A stretch of 64,000 bases of DNA, from NCBI RefSeq assembly GCF_001719615.1, contig NZ_MDVX01000008.1, forward strand, positions 248,001 through 312,000, given 5' to 3'. Both the position numbers and the translations under genes were made by a program. Below are positions 35,474 to 44,395 of this stretch, piece after piece; within the stretch, counting starts at the first letter, position 1, and each line of letters begins with the position of its first letter. The notes below the pieces were generated by a model that worked only from the letters and a program-made list of their open reading frames with translations, did no database searches and was not told where the DNA came from. The DNA comes from Neptunicoccus sediminis. GTDB lineage: Bacteria; Pseudomonadota; Alphaproteobacteria; Rhodobacterales; Rhodobacteraceae.

Positions 35474-36858
35474 CCCGCAATCCTTTCTCGAATGACAGCC
35501 TCAACCGCTGCCAAATCGCCTGCGACCCGTGTGACACGCTCTTCGCGTTCAAATAGGTCTGCCATACGTGGGGGCAAGGCCGGATGCTCACCGCAAGCCG
35601 CCTCAACCGCCGCCGGAAACTTGGCCGGATGGGCGGTGGCCAGCGTGATCATCGGCACATTGCCCTGCATTTCATCCCCGATCTTCGCACCGATGGCCGA
35701 ATGGGGGCAAAGAACCTCTCCGGTGCGGTCGTAAAAATCCTTGATCGCCGCAGTGGTCTCTTCTTCCGAAACGCGCCCGGAGTCAAATTCCTCTGCCATC
35801 CGGCCCAACGCCCCTTGCGAGAGTTTGAAAGACCCGACATCTTTCAACGCCTCGAACAGCTGCGCGACGGCCTCTCCTTCCCGATCATACAGGTCAAATA
35901 CTAACCTTTCGTAATTGGAGCTGACCTGAATATCCATCGACGGGCTGATAGAGGGCACAACGCCTGTTTTCGCATGATCACCTGATTGCAGCGTCCGGTG
36001 CAGAATGTCGTTCTGGTTCGTCGCGATCACCAGACGTTCAATCGGCAGTCCCATGCGTTTGGCGACATAGCCTGCAAAAATATCCCCGAAATTGCCGGTT
36101 GGCACCGTGAAGGAGACCTTGCGATGGGGCGCTCCGAGCGACACGGCAGAGGTAAAGTAATACACCACCTGTGCCAGCACCCGTGCCCAGTTGATGCTGT
36201 TCACACCGGCGAGCTGTACGGAATCGCGGAAATCAAAATCGTTGAACATATCCTTCAGCAAGGCCTGACAGGTGTCAAAATCACCGTCCACCGCCAGCGC
36301 ATGAACGTTGTCTTCTACCGGAGTGGTCATCTGGCGGCGCTGTACCTCGGATACGCGGCCATGGGGATACATGATAAACACATCCACCGCGTCCAGCCCG
36401 CGAAAGGCTTCAATCGCAGCCGATCCTGTGTCGCCACTGGTCGCCCCCACAATCGTCACCCGTTTGCCGGACCGTTTCAGCGCGGCTTCGAACATCTGGC
36501 CGATCAACTGCATCGCCACATCTTTGAACGCCAGCGTCGGACCGTGGAACAGCTCCAGCAGGTAGTGGTTGCTGTCCAGTTGCACGACAGGGCAACGGGC
36601 GTCATGCCCGAAACTGCTGTAGGCTCTAGCAATGATCTCGCGAAATTCTGCGTCACCGAACGTGTCACCCACGAAAGGCTTCATCACCTCAAAAGCAACA
36701 TCCTCGTAAGACTTACCGGCAAACCCTGCGATCTGCCCTTCGCTCAGGCTTGGCCAGCTTTCCGGCACATAAAGTCCGCCATCACGGGCCAGCCCTGTCA
36801 GCATCGCTTCTTCAAATGTCAGCTCGGGCGCCTGCCCGCGTGTGGAGATATATTTCAT
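35470..36858 (-). CDS. thrC: Threonine synthase
   Basis: A 462-residue PLP enzyme making threonine from phosphohomoserine. The N-terminal MKYISTRG and DGGLYVPESWP are ThrC signatures. The PLP lysine is in GPTLAFKDVAMQL, and GATSGDTGSAAIEAF forms the phosphate-binding loop. Length fits the long (class I) form. I chose the ATG at 36858; the 5' extension overlaps the surf1 stop region and is unlikely. Confidence 0.97.
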   Translation of the reverse strand: MKYISTRGQAPELTFEEAMLTGLARDGGLYVPESWPSLSEGQIAGFAGKSYEDVAFEVMKPFVGDTFGDAEFREIIARAYSSFGHDARCPVVQLDSNHYLLELFHGPTLAFKDVAMQLIGQMFEAALKRSGKRVTIVGATSGDTGSAAIEAFRGLDAVDVFIMYPHGRVSEVQRRQMTTPVEDNVHALAVDGDFDTCQALLKDMFNDFDFRDSVQLAGVNSINWARVLAQVVYYFTSAVSLGAPHRKVSFTVPTGNFGDIFAGYVAKRMGLPIERLVIATNQNDILHRTLQSGDHAKTGVVPSISPSMDIQVSSNYERLVFDLYDREGEAVAQLFEALKDVGSFKLSQGALGRMAEEFDSGRVSEEETTAAIKDFYDRTGEVLCPHSAIGAKIGDEMQGNVPMITLATAHPAKFPAAVEAACGEHPALPPRMADLFEREERVTRVAGDLAAVEAVIRERIAG

Positions 36859-36869
36859 GCCAGCCTTGC

Positions 36870-37577
36870 CTAAACCGTTTTCTGCCGAATGCGCCACAAC
36901 AGGTAAGCGGTCATCCCGAACCAGACAACCGCTAATGAAAACCATGTGATCGCATATTCGCGGTGATCATTAGGGATATTCACCGAGACGGGCAACGGTG
37001 TTACCGCATCATAAGCGACCCAAGCGCCATCTTTGCGGTATTCCGCTGTTTCCACCACCACCATGAACGGCAGAACATCGAGCTTTTCCGCCAGCATCGG
37101 CAGGTAGCGGGCGAACCAGATATTCTTGTCGAGATCGGGGTCTGGGGTGAAGGATTCGTCATAATCATCCGGATTAAGGATATTCCCCACCACACGCACC
37201 GGCCCCACCGGACGCGGCGCGTCTTTTTCCTCTTCCGGCACAAACCCGAGATCGAGCATAAAGGCTTTGCCCTCCCAGATCACCTCTTGCAGGATGCGAA
37301 ACCCCGCCCCTGTGAACTTCAAAGAGGTCAGCACATGGGCCTGCTTGTCTGTCAGCACCCCTTCAAACGCCACACGGCGATAGTTGTCATCTTCCCGCGG
37401 GCCGCTGTCATGGAAATACGGCGCCAAAGGTGACGCTGCTGCGGACTTGCGCGCCTCGATCTGGGCCAGACGGTCCTCTTTCCACGCCAGCCGGTCTAAC
37501 TGCCAGAACCCTAGCCACAACAGGGTCGCAACACCTGCGATACCGAACAGCAGGGGCAAAATCATTCGGACACTCAT
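36870..37577 (-). CDS. SURF1-family cytochrome oxidase assembly protein
   Basis: A 235-residue protein with two membrane helices, one at residues 8-25 and one near the C-terminus (about 210-228), enclosing a periplasmic domain. GFWQLDRLAWKEDRLAQI and the FEGVLTDKQAHVLTSL stretch match SURF1, which helps insert heme a into subunit I of aa3 oxidase. Lies 11 bp before thrC in the cta operon. Its leader has the GAGTATTTG-type motif also found before the 2-hydroxyacid dehydrogenase. Confidence 0.94.
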   Translation of the reverse strand: MSVRMILPLLFGIAGVATLLWLGFWQLDRLAWKEDRLAQIEARKSAAASPLAPYFHDSGPREDDNYRRVAFEGVLTDKQAHVLTSLKFTGAGFRILQEVIWEGKAFMLDLGFVPEEEKDAPRPVGPVRVVGNILNPDDYDESFTPDPDLDKNIWFARYLPMLAEKLDVLPFMVVVETAEYRKDGAWVAYDAVTPLPVSVNIPNDHREYAITWFSLAVVWFGMTAYLLWRIRQKTV

Positions 37578-37578
37578 G

Positions 37579-37600
37579 CTTCAATGTTCTCCAAATACTC
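37579..37600 (-). repeat. Shared 5' leader/ribosome-binding motif, copy 2
   Basis: Minus-strand GAGTATTTG-GA-GAACATTGAAG ends 1 nt before the surf1 ATG. It differs at only two bases from copy 1 (27148-27169), 10 kb away in front of an unrelated gene. Confidence 0.7.
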
Positions 37601-37629
37601 GATTCAGACCCTTCGGCCCTTCAAACGGC

Positions 37630-37659
37630 AAAGGCGCGAACCTTCCAGCCCGCGCCTTT
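37630..37659 (-). terminator. Hairpin between ctaE and surf1
   Basis: AAAGGCGCG (37630-37638) and CGCGCCTTT (37651-37659) form a perfect 9-bp stem with a 12-nt loop. Lacking a clean T run leftward, it may only partly stop transcription, lowering expression of surf1-thrC and beyond relative to the oxidase genes. Confidence 0.55.
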
Positions 37660-37729
37660 TGTTATGATAAACCCTGTCCGCCCCGAATGGCCACTTGTGC
37701 CGCCGCAGCGTTGCAGGTCAGCCGGATGC

Positions 37730-38533
37730 TTACCGGCCCCAGATGTAGATGGCGGCAAAGAGGAACAGCCAGACCACGTCCACAAAGTGCCAGTACCATG
37801 CTGCGGCTTCAAAACCGACGTGGCGCTCTTGGGTAAAGTGCCCCTTATGCGCACGGATCAGACACACCGCGAGGAAGATCGTCCCGATCACAACATGGAA
37901 GCCGTGAAAGCCGGTCGCCATAAAGAAGTTGGCGCCATAGATGTTGCCCGAGAACCCAAAGGCCGCGTGGCTGTATTCGTAAGCCTGGAAAATCGTGAAG
38001 AGGATGCCCAGCAGAACAGCGCCCCAGAGGCCTTTCTTCAACCCCTCACGATCGTTGTCATGGGCAATCGCGTGGTGCGCCCAAGTGGCCAGACAGCCGG
38101 AACACAGCAGAATCAGCGTGTTGATCAGCGGCAGGTGCCAAGGATCAAAGGTTTCAATGCCTTGGGGCGGCCAGACGCCGTCCACAATCGGGGACATCGG
38201 CCCCATCGGATAAAGCGCGTGTTTGAAGAAAGACCAGAACCACGCCACAAAGAACATAGCTTCGGACATGATGAACATGATCACGCCGTAGCGCAGACCG
38301 ATCACAACCACTGGCGTGTGATCCCCGACGTGGGATTCGTCCACAACTTCGGACCACCATGCAAACATCACATAGAGCACCATCACGAGGCCGATCAGGA
38401 AGACCCACGGGAAGGTGTGGTCTTTCATGTAGAACACAGCGCCGGCCAGCATCACAAAGGCACTGACGGCGCCGGCCAATGGCCAGATACTGGGGTTCAG
38501 AATGTGGTAGTCGTGGTTTTTTTCATGCGCCAT
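37730..38533 (-). CDS. ctaE: Cytochrome c oxidase subunit III (aa3-type)
   Basis: A 267-residue protein with seven transmembrane helices. The start [19 protein letters not shown], the [14 protein letters not shown] helix with its conserved Glu, and [18 protein letters not shown] with the final [20 protein letters not shown] are classic subunit III. It stabilises subunit I and the proton uptake path. A hairpin lies on each side of the gene. Confidence 0.98.
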   Translation of the reverse strand: MAHEKNHDYHILNPSIWPLAGAVSAFVMLAGAVFYMKDHTFPWVFLIGLVMVLYVMFAWWSEVVDESHVGDHTPVVVIGLRYGVIMFIMSEAMFFVAWFWSFFKHALYPMGPMSPIVDGVWPPQGIETFDPWHLPLINTLILLCSGCLATWAHHAIAHDNDREGLKKGLWGAVLLGILFTIFQAYEYSHAAFGFSGNIYGANFFMATGFHGFHVVIGTIFLAVCLIRAHKGHFTQERHVGFEAAAWYWHFVDVVWLFLFAAIYIWGR

Positions 38534-38626
38534 GGTGGTTCGTCCCTATATTCGCATCTTGGGCTTTCCCGAAGGGGCAGCGCTGCGGCCGCTCCGGAAA
38601 TGCCGTTTTCAGGCATTGGTGTTGCT

Positions 38627-38669
38627 GGATAACGTGTTTGTGAGCATGGTTCAACACAACAGGTTATCC
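38627..38669. repeat. Imperfect 12-bp inverted repeat between ctaG and ctaE
   Basis: GGATAAC-G-TGTT (38627-38638) and AACA-G-GTTATCC (38658-38669) pair with one mismatch around a 19-nt loop, starting right at the ctaG stop. No T run follows, so an RNA processing or stability role inside the cta transcript is as likely as termination. Confidence 0.6.
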
Positions 38670-39266
38670 CTAATTTACAGTTTTCGCGTCTTCCACCGCA
38701 AGAGCAGCCTGCTCTTGTTCCGGCAGATCAGTCACGTGGAATGTGTAGCTGAGCGTGATTGTCTTGGCATATTTGGCTTCACTGTCGTCCAGCATTTCGG
38801 GATCGACAAAGAACGTGACCGGCATCATCACCGTTTCACCCGGTTGCAGAACCTGCATGGTGAAGCAGAAACATTCGATCTTGTTGAAGAAGTTTCCGGT
38901 GGCATAGGGGTACACGTTATAGCTCGCCCGCCCTGCAACCGGCTTGTCGGTGGGGTTATGGGCTTCGTAAAAGGCCAGACCGGTTTCCCCGATCCGCACT
39001 TCCATTTCATTCACAACCGGCTTGAAGGTCCAGGGCATGCCCCGCTCCAGCGAGCCGTCAAAGCGGATTTTCACGGTCTGGTCGAGAATGACATCATTGT
39101 CCGCGCTGGCCACATTGGTCACGCCGCCCCAGCCTGTCACACGACAGAACCAGTCATAAAGCGGCACGGACGCAAAAGAGAGACAGAGCATAGCCACAGC
39201 AACTGTGACCAGATTGAAAACCACTTTTTTGTTTTTACCTGCGGGTGTTTTCGGGTCGTTACTCAT
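38670..39266 (-). CDS. ctaG: Cytochrome c oxidase assembly protein, Cox11 type
   Basis: A 198-residue protein with one N-terminal membrane anchor (about 14-34) and a periplasmic domain with the copper-binding ECFCFTMQVLQPGE motif. Cox11/CtaG delivers copper to the CuB site of subunit I. VPLYDWFCRVTGWGG follows the anchor as usual. Overlaps coxF by 4 nt. Confidence 0.96.
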   Translation of the reverse strand: MSNDPKTPAGKNKKVVFNLVTVAVAMLCLSFASVPLYDWFCRVTGWGGVTNVASADNDVILDQTVKIRFDGSLERGMPWTFKPVVNEMEVRIGETGLAFYEAHNPTDKPVAGRASYNVYPYATGNFFNKIECFCFTMQVLQPGETVMMPVTFFVDPEMLDDSEAKYAKTITLSYTFHVTDLPEQEQAALAVEDAKTVN

Positions 39267-39466
39267 TGATCTGCCTCCGTCGCCTTTAATTCAGGATCGA
39301 TGCTATAGCGGATCGTATGGTCGTAGCCTTCCATACTGCCGCCGCCCGCCATCTTCACGATTGTGATCGCAAAGACCAGTGCGACAAAGCCGCCCAAGAC
39401 CGCGCCAAGCAGCAGATTGGACCGTTTGCGGCGGCCGTGAAGGGGATGTTCCTTGCCCAGAGCCAT
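39263..39466 (-). CDS. Small CoxF-like membrane protein of the cta operon
   Basis: A 67-residue protein. A basic N-terminus (HGRRKRSN) precedes one membrane helix (about 18-37) and a short polar tail ending in DPELKATEADQ. A gene of this size and shape sits between ctaB and ctaG in related bacteria and is annotated as CoxF, role unclear. It starts 1 nt after the ctaB stop and overlaps ctaG. The longer open frame upstream lies inside ctaB and is not used. Confidence 0.8.
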   Translation of the reverse strand: MALGKEHPLHGRRKRSNLLLGAVLGGFVALVFAITIVKMAGGGSMEGYDHTIRYSIDPELKATEADQ

Positions 39467-39467
39467 A

Positions 39468-40415
39468 TCAGAAGACCACCGGCACTTGCGGCATGAAGGC
39501 AAAGCCGCGCAGGGCTGCATCCACCAGCAGGGCGGCGAAATGCACAAAGAGATAGACCAGCGACAGGCGAAAGAACTTGCGTTCGGCGGCGTATTTATCC
39601 GCTTCTGCCACGCTGTCGCCACGGCGCCACAGACCAATTGCACCGCGCAGGAACATTGCGTTCAACACCAGCGCAACCGCCAGATAGACCGGACCACCGA
39701 TAGAGGTAAACGCCGTGCCCAGTGCCACCAGTGCCAGAACCACAGTGTACCCCAAAATGTTGTTGCGGGTCACACGGGTGCCGTGGGTCACGGTCAGCAT
39801 TGGCACACCGGCTTTGGTATAGTCGTCGTTCATAAACAGCGAAAGCGCCCAGAAATGCGGTGGCGTCCACACAAAGATCAGCGCGAACATCATGACGCTT
39901 TCAACCGAAACTCCCCCCGTAGCCACGGCCCAGCCCACCATCGGAGGGAAGGCACCGGCCGCGCCGCCGATCACGATGTTCTGCGGCGTAGAGCGTTTCA
40001 GGAACATGGTGTAGACAACAGCATAAAAGAAGATCGTAAAGGCCAGCAGCCCTGCTGCGAAAAAGTTGGCGGTAATCGCCAGCATTCCAACCGCAAGAAC
40101 CGACAGCCACAATCCCAGAATCATCGCATTTCTAGGAGTCACACGCCCGTCAGGGACAGGGCGTTTCACCGTGCGCTTCATCACCGCATCAATATCCGCA
40201 TCCCACCACATGTTCAGCGCACCAGAGGCCCCTGCCCCCAGCGCGATAAACAGAATGGAAGCAAAGCCGATCACAGGATTCACCCCGACAGGCGCAACCA
40301 GCAGGCCAACAGCCGCAGTGAAGACCACCAGAGACATCACGCGCGGTTTCAGCAGCGCGAAGTAGTCGTCGAACTGGGCATCCTGGCCATATTCATTCAC
40401 GGTTGCATCGCTCAT
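39468..40415 (-). CDS. ctaB: Heme O synthase (protoheme IX farnesyltransferase)
   Basis: A 315-residue UbiA-family prenyltransferase with about nine helices that adds a farnesyl group to heme B on the way to heme A. The DYFALLKPRVMSLVVFTA start and the Asp-rich MWWDADIDAVMKRTVKRP loop are diagnostic; the second Asp-rich loop lies before FWALSLFMNDDYTKAGVPML. I chose the ATG at 40415. Confidence 0.97.
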   Translation of the reverse strand: MSDATVNEYGQDAQFDDYFALLKPRVMSLVVFTAAVGLLVAPVGVNPVIGFASILFIALGAGASGALNMWWDADIDAVMKRTVKRPVPDGRVTPRNAMILGLWLSVLAVGMLAITANFFAAGLLAFTIFFYAVVYTMFLKRSTPQNIVIGGAAGAFPPMVGWAVATGGVSVESVMMFALIFVWTPPHFWALSLFMNDDYTKAGVPMLTVTHGTRVTRNNILGYTVVLALVALGTAFTSIGGPVYLAVALVLNAMFLRGAIGLWRRGDSVAEADKYAAERKFFRLSLVYLFVHFAALLVDAALRGFAFMPQVPVVF

Positions 40416-40463
40416 GGGGTGTTCCACTGGCTATGGGTTAACGGAGTCGGGATCGCGGGCAGC

Positions 40464-41366
40464 TTATTCGGCTGCCTGCGCGTCTTGGACCATTTGCAAG
40501 TTCAGATCGGCAACTTTCACGGCGCTCGGGGTGCCGGCATATTCTTCGATCGCCCCTTCCAGCCATGCGTCGTAATCCGCTTGAGAAACAGCCTTGACTG
40601 TGATGGGCATGTAAGAGTGGTCTTTGCCGCAAAGCTCGGAACACTGGCCGAAGTAAACGCCCTCTTTGCCTTCATCTACTTTGAACCACAGTTGCGCCAG
40701 ACGACCCGGAACAGCATCCTGCTTTACACCGAAGGCAGGGATCGTCCAGGAGTGGATCACATCAGAGCCGGTGACTTGCACAACAACAGTCTTGCCGGTC
40801 GGGATCACAACAGATGTGTCAGTGGCCAGCAGGTATTCGTCGTCTTCAAAACCGTTTTCGGCCAGTTCTTCGCGGGGCAGCATGAAGCTGTCAAAGCCAA
40901 AGTCGTGGTCCACATATTCATGGGTCCAGTACCACTGGTTGCCGGTTGCCTTGATGGTAATATCCGCTTCGGGGATCTCTTGCTGTTTGAACAGCAGCGT
41001 CAGGGACGGCGGGATGATCGCGATCAGAACGATGATCGGCACCACGGTCCAGGCAACTTCCAGAAGGGAGTTATGGGTGAATGTCGCGGGAATTTTGTTG
41101 CGCTTTTCGCTAAAGCGGTAGAGGCAGAACAGCAGCAGAACAGTCACGAAAACAGTGATGATCGTGATGATCCAGAGCAGGAAACTATCCATCCAGATCA
41201 CATCGCGCATAATTTCCGTGGCCGGTGCTTGGAAATTCAAGCCGTCCTGATCCGGTTTGCCAAGGCTTGGCAGGTCCGGCAGCGTAGATTGCGCCATCGC
41301 AGCGCCGGAAGCCATCAGGCTGCCAAGTGTTACACCGATTTTCTTCAATGTGGCCACAGTTTGCAT
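40464..41366 (-). CDS. ctaC: Cytochrome c oxidase subunit II (aa3-type)
   Basis: A 300-residue subunit carrying the CuA centre. Residues 1-25 form a signal peptide (AMA before Gln), two membrane helices follow (about 57-80 and 100-125), then the cupredoxin domain with the CuA ligands: His in VIHSWTIP and the CSELCGKDHSYM set. First gene of the cta operon; divergent from tldD. Subunit I (ctaD) is not in this window, which is common in the group. I chose the ATG at 41366 over longer upstream frames. Confidence 0.97.
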   Translation of the reverse strand: MQTVATLKKIGVTLGSLMASGAAMAQSTLPDLPSLGKPDQDGLNFQAPATEIMRDVIWMDSFLLWIITIITVFVTVLLLFCLYRFSEKRNKIPATFTHNSLLEVAWTVVPIIVLIAIIPPSLTLLFKQQEIPEADITIKATGNQWYWTHEYVDHDFGFDSFMLPREELAENGFEDDEYLLATDTSVVIPTGKTVVVQVTGSDVIHSWTIPAFGVKQDAVPGRLAQLWFKVDEGKEGVYFGQCSELCGKDHSYMPITVKAVSQADYDAWLEGAIEEYAGTPSAVKVADLNLQMVQDAQAAE

Positions 41367-41548
41367 ATGATCCAGTCCTATTCTGATCGGCCCAATCGCC
41401 GGTCGGGATTCCCACACCAATAGGCGCACCAGAATCCCCTGTTGTCTCCTGCGCCCTAAAAACAATATTACAGTCTAAAGGACAAGCGCTCTCTTTGCGG
41501 CATACCGCCGCTTGGGAGGCTGACCAGATCATAGAAGGAAATCGCGCT

Positions 41549-42976
41549 TTGGCCAAGGATCACGCTTCGTTTCGCCCGTTCGAGACGCAAATTGACGAAA
41601 ATGCCGCACTCGCTGTGTTGAAATCCGCAACCGACGGGGCCGATGACGGCGAGATTTTTATGGAACGCAAGCGTTCGGAAAATCTGGTTTTTGACGACAA
41701 CCGACTGAAAAATGCCAGTTACGATGCGTCCGAGGGCTTTGGCCTGCGGGCCGTAAAGGGCGAAACCACCGGATATGCCCACTCCACCCAGATGACCGAG
41801 GCCGCGTTGAAACGCGCCGCCGAGACCGTCCGGCTGGCGGTTGGCGCGGGTGGGGCGACTTTGGCAGCAGCGCCACAGGCGACAAACCAACGGCTTTATA
41901 CGGACAGCGATCCGATGGCGGATGCGGAATTTTCACTGAAAGTGGACACGCTTCGCGAGATTGATGCCTTTACGCGCGATCTCGACCCGCGGGTGGTGCA
42001 GGTCTCGGCGTCAATGTCCGCCAGCCTGCAGGAAGTGGAAATCCTGCGGCCCGAGGGTATCCGCCTGCGCGATGTGCGCCCGATGACGCGGCTGAACGTT
42101 TCGGTCATTGTGGACCAGAACGGACGGCGCGAAAGCGGTTCCGCAGGGGGCGGCGGGCGCTATGGTCTCTCGGCGCTGATGGAGCCTGCAAGCTGGAAGG
42201 CCACCGCAAAAGAGGCGCTGCGCATCGCGCTGGTCAATTTGGATGCCGAAGCAGCCCCTGCAGGGAAATTTGACGTGGTGCTTGGACCAGGCTGGCCCGG
42301 CATCCTGCTACACGAAGCGATTGGCCACGGGTTGGAAGGGGATTTCAACCGCAAGAAATCCTCGGCCTTTGCGGGGTTGATGGGGCAGCGGATTGCAGCC
42401 AAAGGCGTGACGGTTCTGGATGACGGCACCCTGCCCGACCGCCGTGGCTCTATCAGTTTTGACGACGAAGGCACCCAAAGCGGGCGCAACGTGTTGATCG
42501 AGGATGGTATTCTTGTCGGTTATATGCAGGACCGCCAGAACGCGCGGCTGATGGGGGTAGAGCCGACCGGGAACGGACGCAGGCAAAGCTATGCCCACGC
42601 GCCAATGCCCCGTATGACCAATACCTATATGTTGGGCGGCACGATCAAACCCGGTGACATCGTGGCCGATCTGAAAGACGGTATCCACGCGGTCGGGTTC
42701 GGCGGCGGGCAGGTGGATATTACCAATGGCAAGTTCGTCTTTTCCTGCACCGAAGCCTACCGCGTGAAAAACGGCGTGGTGGGGGCGCCAGTCAAAGGCG
42801 CTACGCTGATCGGGGACGGGGCCACTGCCCTGAAGCAGATTCGGGCCATCGGAAATGACATGGCGCTAGACCCCGGGATGGGCAATTGCGGCAAGGCAGG
42901 ACAATGGGTGCCTGTCGGTGTCGGCCAGCCGAGCCTGTTGATCGGGGGGCTGACGGTTGGGGGGAGTGCCGTCTGA
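41549..42976 (+). CDS. tldD: TldD metalloprotease subunit
   Basis: About 475 residues. Zinc motif HEAIGHGLEGDF (HExxxH) in the middle and MGNCGKAGQWVPVGVGQPSLLIGGLTVGG at the end are TldD signatures; with TldE/PmbA it cleaves unfolded peptides and processes RiPP-type products. No ATG lies near the N-terminus: I chose TTG at 41549 because GAAGGA stands 9-10 nt before it. A TTG at 41495 is the alternative. The PmbA partner is not in this window. Confidence 0.93.
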   Translation: MAKDHASFRPFETQIDENAALAVLKSATDGADDGEIFMERKRSENLVFDDNRLKNASYDASEGFGLRAVKGETTGYAHSTQMTEAALKRAAETVRLAVGAGGATLAAAPQATNQRLYTDSDPMADAEFSLKVDTLREIDAFTRDLDPRVVQVSASMSASLQEVEILRPEGIRLRDVRPMTRLNVSVIVDQNGRRESGSAGGGGRYGLSALMEPASWKATAKEALRIALVNLDAEAAPAGKFDVVLGPGWPGILLHEAIGHGLEGDFNRKKSSAFAGLMGQRIAAKGVTVLDDGTLPDRRGSISFDDEGTQSGRNVLIEDGILVGYMQDRQNARLMGVEPTGNGRRQSYAHAPMPRMTNTYMLGGTIKPGDIVADLKDGIHAVGFGGGQVDITNGKFVFSCTEAYRVKNGVVGAPVKGATLIGDGATALKQIRAIGNDMALDPGMGNCGKAGQWVPVGVGQPSLLIGGLTVGGSAV

Positions 42977-43030
42977 GGCATATCGAGAGCCAGTTCAAGC
43001 AGTTTAAGAGGCGGTTTATTCACGAGTTGC

Positions 43031-43089
43031 AGGGGGCTGCCGCCCCCTCGGCTGCGCCTCACCCCGGCGGATATTTGAAGAAAATGGAA
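43031..43089 (+). repeat. GC-rich hairpin plus GGATATTTGAAGAAAATG element
   Basis: AGGGGGC (43031-43037) and GCCCCCT (43042-43048) form a tight hairpin, followed by a GC-rich stretch and GGCGGATATTTGAAGAAAATGG (from 43067). I know very similar hairpin-plus-ATATTT elements as dispersed intergenic repeats in Rhodobacteraceae genomes. It lies between tldD and dprA and may terminate tldD. The ATATTTGAAGAA part also resembles the leader motifs at 27148 and 37579. Confidence 0.6.
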
Positions 43090-43142
43090 TCAGAACGGCC
43101 TTGCTTCACGGCTTGTTAACCTTCGGGTGGCAGCCTGAAGCG

Positions 43143-44243
43143 ATGAACAACCCCCGTGTGATTCCGTTACAGCAGACAGACAGGCTCGACTGGTTGCGAC
43201 TAATTCGCAGCAGGCGGGTCGGTCCGGTGACGTTTTACCGTCTGCTTGGGGAACACGGAACTGCAGCCGCAGCGCTGGACGCCCTGCCCCGCATCGCGGC
43301 AGAGGCCGGTGTAGGCGACTATATACCCTTTGGTCACAAAGCGGCCTATGACGAGATGGCCGCGGGCAGTGCGATGGGGCTGCGGATGGTCTGTTATTCC
43401 GAAGCGGACTATCCGCAAGCCTTGCGCCAGATGCCCGATCCGCCGCCGGTTCTGTGGACCCGTGGGAATCTGGAATTGTGTCGGAAACCTGCTATCGCGA
43501 TTGTGGGGGCGCGCAATGCTTCCAGTCTTGGCACCCGCATGGCGCGGTTACTGGCGCGGGAGCTGGGGGAAGCGGGATATACAATTGTGTCCGGTATGGC
43601 CCGTGGCATTGATACCGCCGCCCATGAAGCCGCTCTGCCCACAGGCACACTGGCGGTTCAGGCGGGCGGGATTGATGTGATCTATCCACGGGAAAACACG
43701 CAACTCTATGACAATATAACCAAGACGGGGCTGTGTCTTTCGGAGCATCCCTTGGGGTTGGTGCCACAGGCGCGGCATTTCCCCCAGCGCAATCGCATCA
43801 TCGCCGGACTGTCCGAGGCGACGCTGGTAGTCGAGGGGGCGTTGCGCTCCGGCTCTTTGATCACAGCGCAGGATGCTAGTGATCTGGGGCGCGAGGTTAT
43901 GGCCGTTCCCGGCAGTCCGATGGACGCCCGCGCCGCAGGGTGTAACGCGCTGATCCGTGATGGTGCCTGTCTGATCCGTTCTGCGCAGGACGTGATTGAC
44001 GCACTGCACCGGCCCTTATCGGCGCAGGCTACTGAACCCGAACAAACCGTCAAACCAGCGCCACCGCCAGAGCAGATCGGCAGGCGTATCCTTGATCTGT
44101 TGGGTCCGAATGCGGTGCCCGAGGATTGCCTGATCCGGGATCTCGACCTGTCGGCGGCACAGCTGACCCCTGTTTTGACCCGGCTAGAGCTGGAAGGTAA
44201 GATCCTGCGGCATCCGGGCGGGTTTCTGGCCCGCGCGGGATGA
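43143..44243 (+). CDS. dprA: DNA processing protein DprA
   Basis: A 366-residue protein that binds single-stranded DNA and loads RecA during natural transformation. The Rossmann-like core has AIVGARNASSLGTRMARLLA, IVSGMARGIDTAAHEAAL, GGIDVIYPREN and FPQRNRIIAGLSEATLVVEG. The N-terminal SAM-like domain (about 1-80) and a C-terminal winged helix (about 305-365) complete the usual form. I chose the ATG at 43143. Located directly before topA, as in many bacteria. Confidence 0.95.
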   Translation: MNNPRVIPLQQTDRLDWLRLIRSRRVGPVTFYRLLGEHGTAAAALDALPRIAAEAGVGDYIPFGHKAAYDEMAAGSAMGLRMVCYSEADYPQALRQMPDPPPVLWTRGNLELCRKPAIAIVGARNASSLGTRMARLLARELGEAGYTIVSGMARGIDTAAHEAALPTGTLAVQAGGIDVIYPRENTQLYDNITKTGLCLSEHPLGLVPQARHFPQRNRIIAGLSEATLVVEGALRSGSLITAQDASDLGREVMAVPGSPMDARAAGCNALIRDGACLIRSAQDVIDALHRPLSAQATEPEQTVKPAPPPEQIGRRILDLLGPNAVPEDCLIRDLDLSAAQLTPVLTRLELEGKILRHPGGFLARAG

Positions 44244-44395
44244 TCAACGGCCTGTGGTTTTTGTTGTGCGTGGGGCGTGTAAAACCACAACCCGCAAACC
44301 AAATGCGCGACCCCCATTGACAACCCTCCCCCCCGCAACACATTTTCCGCACGCCTCAAATCGGGCAGCACCTACACTGATTCACAGGAAATATC

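Noticed and set aside
39453-41423. 656-codon open frame on the plus strand
   Set aside because: Fully antisense to ctaB and ctaC, whose motifs are complete; composition is His/Gln/Arg-rich as expected for a shadow frame in GC-rich DNA.
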